Shown here piece by piece: positions 1-6,018 of a DNA stretch of 6,422 nt. Origin of the DNA: an uncultured Eubacterium sp. (lineage in GTDB: Bacteria > Bacillota > Clostridia > Peptostreptococcales > Anaerovoracaceae); the NCBI GenBank assembly GCA_900542385.1, contig UQNP01000107.1, positions 1 to 6,422 of the forward strand, given 5' to 3'. The notes below the pieces were generated by a model. It was not told the origin of the DNA. It saw only the letters and a list, made by a program, of their open reading frames with translations, and ran no database searches. Each line of letters begins with the position of its first letter. Positions within the stretch are counted from its first letter, which is position 1. The translations under genes and the position numbers were made by a program.

Positions 1-129
1 TATAGAGTAATTGTGAAATTTACTCATAGTCTGCAAATAATCTTTAAACCTATCACTTTCAAAAACGGCTCGTATACCATTTTCTGCCTGTTTTAGGACT
101 TCCATTATATGATTCTTTCTCTCTGCCAT
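1..129 (-). CDS. ArdC-type antirestriction / ssDNA-binding protein, N-terminal fragment (3' end outside window)
   Basis: Only the first 43 codons are present. ATG at 129 has AAAGGGG 5 bases upstream (141-135), and the frame stays open to the left edge. The peptide contains 'IRAVFESDRFKDYLQTMSKF' (19-38) followed by 'HNYSI'. This matches the start of the ArdC N-terminal domain (DUF1738), where a 'l.eSe.yk.yL.tMskFHnYS..N..LI' pattern leads into the ssDNA-binding fold. Full-length members usually continue into a zincin-like metallopeptidase domain; on clostridial elements they can be much larger multidomain proteins. ArdC binds single-stranded DNA and protects incoming DNA from restriction, which suits expression with the transfer genes. 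The 43-base gap from the DUF4315 stop is the largest in the window, but no promoter is evident in it. What follows the N-terminal domain cannot be known here. Confidence 0.82.
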   Translation of the reverse strand, partial: MAERKNHIMEVLKQAENGIRAVFESDRFKDYLQTMSKFHNYSI

Positions 130-149
130 ATTTACCCCTTTCATCATTC

Positions 150-166
150 AAATTGGCAATCAATTT
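150..166. repeat. Short perfect inverted repeat in the gap before the ArdC-like gene
   Basis: Two 6-base arms, AAATTG and CAATTT, flank a 5-base loop in the 43-base gap between the DUF4315 stop and the ArdC-like start. It is AT-rich, has no T-tract after it on either strand, and could arise by chance, so it is not called a terminator. It might be a weak operator or RNA hairpin. Confidence 0.3.
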
Positions 167-172
167 CCGATT

Positions 173-490
173 TCATCGCCAAAATGATTTACTCTCATTA
201 TCTGTATCAGTCTCCGTAAATTCAATTTCATCCCCGGTATTAAAGTTTAATTCCTCCGTTTCTTCTTCCTGTTCTACTTCCTGCCGATCTGATAAAATCC
301 TTATAACCTCCTCTGCGGTAAGAGTATGCTCCGACATATACGATGCTACATAATCTTTTTCAAGATTTTGAAGCATTTTTCTTTCCTCAGAAATCTCATC
401 TTCTAAATCTGACACTTTTAAATCCAGCTCGGTTTTCTTTCGTAGTAGTTTTTCGATTTTTTCTCTCTGTTTTGATATTTTCTTTTCCAT
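173..490 (-). CDS. DUF4315-like coiled-coil protein
   Basis: A small, highly charged 105-residue protein. Residues 1-47 form a heptad-like, Lys/Glu-rich helix consistent with a coiled coil. They are followed by 'MSEHTLTAEEVIRILSDR' (52-69), the short helix expected after the coiled coil in DUF4315 proteins ('...T.EEl..il'). The rest (71-100) is an acidic, low-complexity tail. DUF4315 proteins are encoded beside wall hydrolase and VirB4 genes in many clostridial conjugative elements; no function is established. The tail is longer than in the shortest family members. The start ATG lies 3 bases after the DUF3846 stop, with only a weak GAGAGA-type ribosome site, so it probably depends on coupled translation. 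No membrane segment or signal peptide is seen. The call rests on size, the coiled-coil plus short-helix arrangement and position. Confidence 0.7.
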   Translation of the reverse strand: MEKKISKQREKIEKLLRKKTELDLKVSDLEDEISEERKMLQNLEKDYVASYMSEHTLTAEEVIRILSDRQEVEQEEETEELNFNTGDEIEFTETDTDNESKSFWR

Positions 491-493
491 AAA

Positions 494-907
494 TCATCTC
501 TCTCTTTCCCTGCTTTTTACTCGTTTATCTTTCTCAACTCTGATTCCTTCAGGTGTCAATGTGAATTTTTCAGGATATTTAAACCGCTCCTTATATTTTT
601 CAATCATATCTTTCGGTAAACTTTTAAAGGATTCCGAATCCGGTGGGGCAGAACATATAAGAAAATCACCTGCTATTATTTCAACTAAATCTTTTTTATC
701 ATCATAAATCGCTCTATTTAATTGAAGCCCTAACATCTTTCCCTCAGCATTACAAATAATTGCTATACCATTTCCAAGCGGAAAATATTCAATTCTTCCT
801 CCAACAAGACTTCTCATCTTTTCTACACTATTCTCTATTTTCTTGATTACTGGCCTCTCTCCCGCCCTTATATATAATACTGTCATCATATTTTCTTTCT
901 CGTCCAT
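494..907 (-). CDS. DUF3846 domain protein
   Basis: A soluble 137-residue protein matching the DUF3846 pattern common on Firmicutes mobile elements: an N-terminal strand 'TVLYIRAGERP' (9-19), 'VGGRIEYFPL' (35-44), 'AIICNAEGKMLGLQLNRAI' (49-67), 'EIIAGDFLIC' (76-85), then a helical 'FKSLPKDMIEKYKERF' (94-109). The family has no established biochemical role; it is often found near or fused to antirestriction and DNA-processing genes, which fits the ArdC-like gene two positions downstream. The C-terminus (122-137) is highly charged and probably disordered. ATG at 907 has AAGGAG 8 bases upstream (921-916), partly formed by the last codons and stop of the peptidase gene; ATGs at codons 7 and 8 are alternatives with no better site. 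The stop is 3 bases before the next start, so translation is probably coupled. No signal peptide or membrane segment is visible. Domain recognition is by motif pattern; function is unknown. Confidence 0.8.
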   Translation of the reverse strand: MDEKENMMTVLYIRAGERPVIKKIENSVEKMRSLVGGRIEYFPLGNGIAIICNAEGKMLGLQLNRAIYDDKKDLVEIIAGDFLICSAPPDSESFKSLPKDMIEKYKERFKYPEKFTLTPEGIRVEKDKRVKSRERER

Positions 908-912
908 TCAAA

Positions 913-2178
913 CTACTCCTTTTTCTCTTTTAAATATATCCGAGGATAAAACAATTTCGTAATGTCCGAAGAATATCCACAGCTCATGATTTCGATATGA
1001 AGGTGCGGACCTGTGGAATTTCCAGTGGATCCTACTTTTCCGATAACACTTCCCTCTCTCACAACGCTACCCTTCTTTACGGATATGCTTGATAGATGTG
1101 CATAAAGTACCGTGATATCCGTATCTGCCGATGTGTATCTCACCATAACGCAGTTCCCATAACTCCCGTTCCAGCCGGCCGATGAAATTCTACCAGAACA
1201 AACAGAATTTACAGGTGTCCCCGACGGCATACCTATATCAAGACCTCTGTGAAGTTTTATACCACCTGAGATTGGATGACCTCTCCAGCCCCATGAAGAT
1301 GTTATACTGCTCGTCCAGTTTTTTCCGACAAACGGAGAGCCAAGCGTTTTATACTGTGTATATATACCCTCGCTCATCAATTTTTGAAAAGATGTATGTT
1401 TTACCTCTCCGGAAAAGACGATAGCACTAAATTTATTGAAAAACTCCTCGGTATTTTTCCTGTAGCCTCTCGCATTTATCTGATTATATACTCTTGTAAG
1501 CTGATCTCGTTGCTCACTATCAAAAGTTTTCTGCATACCGAATTCCGCTAACATATACGCCATGATAGGCTCCGCATCTACATTCATTCCGCTTCCTGTA
1601 AGATAGCCTTTGCCAGCTTCCATTTGTCCAAGATAAAGGTAAGCAGATGTTATATTATCCTGTCCCTCTGTCATCGTGATCGCGCTGCTGCCTCCAAGTA
1701 TGGAAATGAAAAGACATACAAAAAGAGCCATACTGCACATGCTGGTTATAATATACTTTATTACCCCTTTCTTAATGCTCATGGCTCGTTTCGTAAATTT
1801 TGCCTTTTTTAAAATATTGATGCTCCCCGGTTTTCCTCCTGCCTTTTCCATTACGCTTCCTATATGCTGTCCCGCTTTAAATTTATCTTTTGCTTTTTGA
1901 ATGGCTTTACCGGAAACATTTTTGGTTGCCTGCGCCGTGGATTTTCCGGCAAATGCTACTGTTCTCACTTCCAGTTCCTTTATATCTTCATAAATAAGTT
2001 CCTTCTCGTCTTTAGAATCATTGGAAATTTTGACGTGCTGAATCGTCTCCTTAATGGTCTGCGCCTTTATTAAACTTTTCACCGGATTATTATTCTTCTG
2101 TTTTTGTGTTTTTTCTCTGCCAAGTATTTCGCCCCCTTCCTTTAAATCAAAATCCTTTCTGAATTTAAACTCCACCAT
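913..2178 (-). CDS. Membrane-anchored M23-family peptidoglycan endopeptidase of the transfer system
   Basis: Cell-wall hydrolase of 421 residues in the VirB1-like role, opening peptidoglycan for the transfer channel. Layout: a polar, Lys-rich cytosolic region (1-138), one membrane helix (about 139-161), an extracellular region of unknown fold (about 170-280), and a C-terminal M23 (LytM/peptidase) domain (about 290-410). The M23 zinc ligands are visible: H310 and D314 in 'HRGLD' and H394 in 'HLH' (392-394), with the catalytic-type H361 in 'YAH'. The canonical 'GSTGNSTGPHLHIEI' segment is intact, so the enzyme should be active; members usually cut peptide cross-links. The middle region resembles the segment found before the wall-hydrolase domain in other Firmicutes transfer proteins, but I cannot name it. 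The gene overlaps virB4 by 14 bases, implying coupled translation. Its stop TAG abuts the ribosome site of the next gene. A longer start (TTG 2202, adding 8 residues) is possible but lacks a ribosome site. Confidence 0.9.
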   Translation of the reverse strand: MVEFKFRKDFDLKEGGEILGREKTQKQKNNNPVKSLIKAQTIKETIQHVKISNDSKDEKELIYEDIKELEVRTVAFAGKSTAQATKNVSGKAIQKAKDKFKAGQHIGSVMEKAGGKPGSINILKKAKFTKRAMSIKKGVIKYIITSMCSMALFVCLFISILGGSSAITMTEGQDNITSAYLYLGQMEAGKGYLTGSGMNVDAEPIMAYMLAEFGMQKTFDSEQRDQLTRVYNQINARGYRKNTEEFFNKFSAIVFSGEVKHTSFQKLMSEGIYTQYKTLGSPFVGKNWTSSITSSWGWRGHPISGGIKLHRGLDIGMPSGTPVNSVCSGRISSAGWNGSYGNCVMVRYTSADTDITVLYAHLSSISVKKGSVVREGSVIGKVGSTGNSTGPHLHIEIMSCGYSSDITKLFYPRIYLKEKKE

Positions 2179-4537
2179 TTTGATACTCCATAACTTCATC
2201 AAGTTTTGTAGTCATGTATTTGTACAGTGGGTTTTCTTTTGGGAAATTATCGACAAAAGGAATAAGACTGTCACCCACTTTCATTAGCCCGCAGCCTTTC
2301 TGTACATTCGTTATATACTTCATCTGTTTGCTATTTATCCCCAGAAGCTCAGCTAAATCTTCTCTATCCTTTCCAGATTGGTTGAGCATAACAATGAATT
2401 CGGAATTGCTAATCATGTTACGCCCCATGCTGCTTTCGAGCAACACGTTCACATTCTGAGTTGCTGACGTTCCCAAGCCTCCGTATTTTCTGACACGTTT
2501 CCATAATTCATCAAAAGCTTGTGCGGTATAATTTTGTTTTAGCATTAGATAGAACTCATCCACATAAAGCCATGTGTTCTTGCCTTGCATCCTGTTCCTG
2601 CTGATTCTGTTTATTATGTTATCCATGATAATAAGCATACCCATGGTCTTCATATTTTCACCAAGCTGTCTGATATCATAACAGATAATGCGGTTTTGTA
2701 TATCTACATTTGTCTGATGAGCAAAAGTGTCCTGCGAGCCAATGGTAAAAAGCTGAAGCTGAAGTGCAATATCTTCTGCTATGGGGTTTTTCATGCGAAG
2801 CAGCTCTTCTCTTAAAGTTATGAGCGTCGGATTTACGCCTTTATATCCTGCCCTTATATATGGCTCGAAGACCCTTCTAATAGCTTCATCAATTATGCTC
2901 TTTTCCCGGAGTCCTACATTCCCCATAAGCTGCTCGCAAATTGATAAAATGAAGTCTGACTTTATTTTTAATGGATCTTTTTCCTCTCCATATTCTGTGA
3001 TTTCAAGAGCATTGATATGATTCTCTCCGTCTGGTGATATAATTGCCACTTCTCCGCCAAATGCTTTTACAAGTGGCGCAAATTCTGATTCAGGGTCGAT
3101 AATGATTATGTCATCATTAGTTGATAAGAATACATTTATTATCTCCTTTTTTACCGCAAATGACTTGCCTGAGCCTGATACTCCAAGAAAGATACCGTTT
3201 CCGTTCTGAAGCTCTTTACGATTTACAAGAATGAGATTCCTGCTTGTAGGATTTACTCCATAATATATCCCGTTTTTATGGGATATTTCCTGCACAGAAA
3301 AAGGCGTATGTATCGCTACTCCCTCAGACGTAAATGTTTTCATCTTCGGGGCATTCTCATCAAGAAAGCGGTTTACTCCAAAAGGGATTGCTGTACAAAT
3401 CCCGTCTTCCTGCTCAAAAGTCAGATTCACAAGCTTTACGAGCTTACCCTGAGCAGTTCTTTTTAACATCTCAGTATCAGAATCGAGTTCTTCTTTAGTG
3501 TCTGCAAAATGTAATACAGTCACAAGTCCCAGATACATTCTCTGATTTCTGTTATTCAGATCGTCATAATATTCATTGAGTTCTTTTCTCCTGTTTTCAA
3601 AATGAAATGGAAGATTTGCCGTGAAATTGTTATTCTGATTCTGACGCCTTTGCCAATTTGATATATCCGTCTCAAGTCCAAGGCTTATGCTATCGACCAT
3701 TTTCAAAGCTTCTTCCATAAGTAACGGAACAAGATCAAAAGAGATAATCATCGTCTTATTCATACGGCAAAGCTCTGCAAATGTGTCATCCCTGAAAAAT
3801 GTGGGGTAACTCACAGGCGAAAAATACAGAGTTCTTGAGAATTTGCCTGAGATATTAAGATGATCCATATCCCTTTCTACAAAATCCGGCATGATTATAT
3901 CTCTTGCGTGATGTCCCTTCTTTATTACGTCCTTTATATCTATCAGATCGAAGCTCTCTTCATCGTCAACATGATAAAAATCATATATGAGCTCCAGCCT
4001 CTCTTTGGTTGTAACATCTTCAGAAACGCTTCCAATAGACTTAAGTTTTGCTCCTATTTCATTTGCAGACCTATTGAGAAATGACTTTGCACTTTCATAG
4101 TCCTTACCGGATATGGAAATAGTAAGATATAGGCTCTGCGTGATGAAATTTGTTTGAAGGGCTGTTTCTTTTAACATATCGTTATAGCAGTCTCTATAGA
4201 AGTCAAGATTATCACCGTTTCTTTTAAGCAACACGCTTTCCTCAAAGCTTTTATCATTCACCTTATTTTTTATGACTGAGATTTTATATGCTGATCCCGG
4301 CGAAAACGAATTGATTATCTCATACCAGCTTTTTATAAAATCCCTCTTTTCAGAATCCGTCAAAACCGAGTAGTTGATATTTGAAAACCTTATCATTTTG
4401 GAATATGCACCGTCTGTTCCAAGAAAGATTCCTTCATCATAAACTTCCTTTATTGGCGTAATTATCTTAGCATTTTTATATAACTGCCTTTTTTCTTTTC
4501 TTTCTCTTTCCATGTTTTTTATTGTATTTAATCTCAT
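2165..4537 (-). CDS. virB4: VirB4/TraE-family conjugal transfer ATPase
   Basis: A 790-residue cytosolic ATPase that energises assembly and substrate transfer of the type IV secretion system. The N-terminal half (about 25-400) is the VirB4 N-terminal region; the C-terminal half is a RecA/HerA-like motor. Visible motifs are Walker A 'GVSGSGKS' (452-459), a post-Walker strand 'IIIIDPESEF' (477-486), Walker B 'LYVDEF' (657-662) and the sensor-like 'GTSATQNV' (689-696) with its Gln, then 'FIVMLNQSGKDRE' (714-726). All residues expected for ATP hydrolysis are present, and the length is usual for the Firmicutes VirB4/TraE group. The first ~24 residues are strongly basic and polar ('ERERKEKRQ', 10-18). 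The start at 4537 overlaps the PrgI gene by 62 bases; an alternative ATG at 4513 would shorten the protein by 8 residues. The stop TAA (2167-2165) lies 14 bases inside the M23 peptidase gene. The frame is intact, with no sign of decay. Confidence 0.95.
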   Translation of the reverse strand: MRLNTIKNMERERKEKRQLYKNAKIITPIKEVYDEGIFLGTDGAYSKMIRFSNINYSVLTDSEKRDFIKSWYEIINSFSPGSAYKISVIKNKVNDKSFEESVLLKRNGDNLDFYRDCYNDMLKETALQTNFITQSLYLTISISGKDYESAKSFLNRSANEIGAKLKSIGSVSEDVTTKERLELIYDFYHVDDEESFDLIDIKDVIKKGHHARDIIMPDFVERDMDHLNISGKFSRTLYFSPVSYPTFFRDDTFAELCRMNKTMIISFDLVPLLMEEALKMVDSISLGLETDISNWQRRQNQNNNFTANLPFHFENRRKELNEYYDDLNNRNQRMYLGLVTVLHFADTKEELDSDTEMLKRTAQGKLVKLVNLTFEQEDGICTAIPFGVNRFLDENAPKMKTFTSEGVAIHTPFSVQEISHKNGIYYGVNPTSRNLILVNRKELQNGNGIFLGVSGSGKSFAVKKEIINVFLSTNDDIIIIDPESEFAPLVKAFGGEVAIISPDGENHINALEITEYGEEKDPLKIKSDFILSICEQLMGNVGLREKSIIDEAIRRVFEPYIRAGYKGVNPTLITLREELLRMKNPIAEDIALQLQLFTIGSQDTFAHQTNVDIQNRIICYDIRQLGENMKTMGMLIIMDNIINRISRNRMQGKNTWLYVDEFYLMLKQNYTAQAFDELWKRVRKYGGLGTSATQNVNVLLESSMGRNMISNSEFIVMLNQSGKDREDLAELLGINSKQMKYITNVQKGCGLMKVGDSLIPFVDNFPKENPLYKYMTTKLDEVMEYQNGGV
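2186..2189 (-). promoter_or_regulatory. Ribosome binding site of the M23 peptidase gene (GGAG)
   Basis: GGAG within the last codons of virB4 lies 7 bases before ATG at 2178. Upstream in-frame candidates (TTG at 2202 and ATG at 2199) have no purine-rich site in front of them, so the shorter start is chosen. Confidence 0.6.
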
Positions 4538-4865
4538 TTTCCCTAATCCTCTTTTCTAACTCACTGCAAATACTTGTTGTTGTGTAAGCCATATTTTTTG
4601 GCTGCAAATAATATATCACCACTCGTTTTAATATCTGTTCAGCGGAAAGCTCGTGGTATCTAAAGAATCCCATAAATACAAATGGAAAAGCAGCTATTAT
4701 ACATATCCATGAAATGATTTCGATGTTAAATTTATCTCTCAGCAAGAAGAAAAGTCCTGCTGATACCACTATTGCCGCCGCCGAAAAAATTGCCTGCCTG
4801 ATATTAAGCCCCAGTATCATATTCTCAGAGTAATCTCTTATTTCTTTATTTATCTTTATATCCAA
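4476..4865 (-). CDS. PrgI-family (VirB3-like) conjugal transfer inner-membrane protein
   Basis: The protein has 129 residues: a short N-terminus 'MDIKINKEIRDYSE', two adjacent membrane helices (about 22-42 and 48-68), then a cytosolic tail containing 'YYLQPKNMAYTT' (85-96). This is the standard layout of the PrgI family (named after the pCF10 protein), the counterpart of VirB3, always found just before a VirB4 ATPase and thought to anchor it at the membrane. In some systems VirB3 and VirB4 are fused, which fits the tight linkage here. Translation starts at TTG with an excellent Shine-Dalgarno site. The C-terminus ends in a strongly basic run 'HGKRKKRKK' (118-126), encoded by A-rich DNA that also encodes the start of virB4 in another frame; the two genes overlap by 62 bases. 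Family membership is clear from length, helix spacing, the YLQPKN segment and position. Confidence 0.9.
   Translation of the reverse strand: MDIKINKEIRDYSENMILGLNIRQAIFSAAAIVVSAGLFFLLRDKFNIEIISWICIIAAFPFVFMGFFRYHELSAEQILKRVVIYYLQPKNMAYTTTSICSELEKRIRENEIKYNKKHGKRKKRKKAVI
4547..4551 (-). promoter_or_regulatory. virB4: Probable ribosome binding site of virB4 (GAGGA)
   Basis: GAGGA lies 9 bases before ATG at 4537, with an AGGG also closer to the start. The next in-frame ATG (4513) is preceded by an A-rich stretch with no such site, so 4537 is preferred. Both lie inside the PrgI coding region. Confidence 0.5.
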
Positions 4866-4871
4866 ACCTGT

Positions 4872-4878
4872 CCTCCTT
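4872..4878 (-). promoter_or_regulatory. Ribosome binding site of the PrgI gene (AAGGAGG), fixing a TTG start
   Basis: A near-perfect AAGGAGG lies 6 bases before TTG at 4865-4863 and shares two bases with the TAA stop of the preceding gene. No in-frame ATG occurs near the start, so the strong site decides for TTG. Confidence 0.8.
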
Positions 4879-5710
4879 ATGACTGTCCCATCATTTCCTT
4901 TGCAATACGATCTGCTCCTTTGACTGCAAAAAGCAGTATGAGTGCATATAAGATAAACATGCCCACATATTCAAGCACCATAAGGAGCGGTCCCCAGTCT
5001 CCGTCATGTTCTGTAACCTCTGGATTTTTAGCGATTGCTATGTATATGATGCAGGCTATTGTAATTACCACACCTTCTAAGCAAACTGCTATATAATTCT
5101 TAAGGAAGCCTATTCCTACAGAATGAGTAGGCTCTCCTCCGAGTGTTGAAAGCATGAGCGGTGATATTGCTGTGTACATGTACAATCTAAAAAATCTTCC
5201 ATAGACCGAAATAAGAATTACGATGGAAACTACGACTATAACAAGCCAGGATATAAGTCCTACAGCTCCCATTAGAATGGATATGATTGGATCGAATATA
5301 GCAGATGGCTCGTCCATTGCTTCTGAGATTTCTTCAGGAACGCTCGCCTCTGTAAATCCTCCGGCATATCTATTTATAGTCAGCACCACCGCCTGCACAA
5401 TATCAAATACATATAACATAAACGTCGCCCCGTATGTGATAAGAGCCTTTGCAAATATAAATCTGACAAAGACTCTTACCGCCGCTTCCGGTCTTTTCAG
5501 CTCCGCAAGATTTACAGTAGATTTAATCACTCCCATAAATGTGAATACCACAAGTAGTGCAAGACCTCCTGCAATAAGACCTGCGTTTATCGCGCTCATT
5601 ACCCTCCAGACTGCGCCTCCCATGAAATCCTCAAGATCTGTTGTAAGCATGCTCCAGGTCTCGCCCATAAACTTATTAAACATATTTACTGCATGATCGA
5701 GTAATGTCAT
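4877..5710 (-). CDS. VirB6/TrbL-like polytopic conjugal transfer membrane protein
   Basis: A 277-residue protein with about six hydrophobic segments (roughly 40-62, 84-112, 141-170, 176-190, 203-227 and 241-264), typical of VirB6/TrbL channel components of type IV secretion systems. The segment 'RFFRLYMYTAISPLML' (172-187) resembles the conserved R-x-x-x-(I/L)-Y-x-(Y)-T-A-(I)-(S/A)-P core of the Firmicutes TrbL-like proteins. An amphipathic N-terminus (1-35) precedes the first membrane helix, and an acidic loop (about 120-140, rich in Glu/Asp/Ser) separates helices 2 and 3. The ATG at 5710 has GGGAGG 8 bases upstream (5724-5719). The gene follows the pilin by 15 bases, and its stop TAA overlaps the ribosome site of the PrgI gene, indicating one transcript and coupled translation. 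In the machine it would form the inner-membrane pore contacting VirB4 and the PrgI protein. Sequence in this family is poorly conserved, so the call leans on topology, the helix 3-4 motif and context. Confidence 0.82.
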   Translation of the reverse strand: MTLLDHAVNMFNKFMGETWSMLTTDLEDFMGGAVWRVMSAINAGLIAGGLALLVVFTFMGVIKSTVNLAELKRPEAAVRVFVRFIFAKALITYGATFMLYVFDIVQAVVLTINRYAGGFTEASVPEEISEAMDEPSAIFDPIISILMGAVGLISWLVIVVVSIVILISVYGRFFRLYMYTAISPLMLSTLGGEPTHSVGIGFLKNYIAVCLEGVVITIACIIYIAIAKNPEVTEHDGDWGPLLMVLEYVGMFILYALILLFAVKGADRIAKEMMGQS

Positions 5711-5725
5711 AATATATTCCTCCCA

Positions 5726-6016
5726 TCATGCTATGCTGTCGAGGATCTCCGGTGCGAAAAATATCATTAAACCTCCTGCAATCGCAAGAAGTGCTGTTGA
5801 GCGCTGAGCCGCATCATGCCCTTTCATGGAAATTCCAAGCTGCACAACTCCCCACAAAGTGGCAATGCCACCTATTGCCTTTACAACGACCCTTATCAAG
5901 CTGTTTAGATTTTCGATAGATCCTTCGATACTTCCTGCCGCATAGCATGTACATGTTCCTGCCAATATAATAAGCAGGCTCATGCCTGCTACTACCAATA
6001 CCCTTATATTTTTCAA
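5726..6016 (-). CDS. VirB2/TrbC-like (Maff2-like) pilin or channel subunit with signal peptide
   Basis: Small membrane protein of 96 residues, a candidate for the pilin-like subunit of the transfer apparatus. Residues 1-5 are basic, 6-20 hydrophobic, and 'CTCYA' (22-26) precedes a likely signal-peptidase site after A26 or A27, leaving a mature chain of about 70 residues. The mature chain has two hydrophobic segments (about 40-63 and 74-89) joined by a short polar loop 'KGHDAAQRS' (65-73). This two-helix hairpin is the VirB2/TrbC architecture, also seen in the Maff2-type proteins that occupy this slot in Firmicutes conjugative elements. The start is TTG, 2 bases after the upstream stop, so translation is probably coupled. 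The next gene follows after 15 bases and encodes the VirB6-like protein, the expected neighbour. Pilin-like topology is seen directly; actual assembly into a pilus is inference, since Gram-positive systems often lack a visible pilus. Confidence 0.75.
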   Translation of the reverse strand: MKNIRVLVVAGMSLLIILAGTCTCYAAGSIEGSIENLNSLIRVVVKAIGGIATLWGVVQLGISMKGHDAAQRSTALLAIAGGLMIFFAPEILDSIA

Positions 6017-6018
6017 AA

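Noticed and set aside
150..166. Rho-independent terminator before the ArdC-like gene
   Set aside because: The stem is only 6 AT-rich base pairs and no T-tract follows on either strand.
1182..1424. An 80-codon plus-strand open frame across the M23 domain
   Set aside because: The minus strand there encodes the conserved HRGLD region and flanking residues of the M23 protein; the plus-strand product has no family features.
2179..2202. Longer M23 protein starting at TTG 2202 or ATG 2199
   Set aside because: Neither has a purine-rich site upstream, whereas ATG 2178 has GGAG at a 7-base spacing. The added residues lie inside the virB4 coding end.
5223..5696. A 157-codon open frame on the plus strand
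   Set aside because: It lies wholly antisense to the VirB6-like gene, whose protein has clear membrane helices and a good ribosome site. The plus-strand translation is a Ser/Thr/Ile-rich shadow with no recognisable domain.
5945..5957. Possible lipobox (LAGTC) in the pilin signal peptide
   Set aside because: The residue before the cysteine is Thr rather than Gly/Ala/Ser, and a normal signal-peptidase I site (CYA-A) lies just downstream, so a lipoprotein is unlikely.
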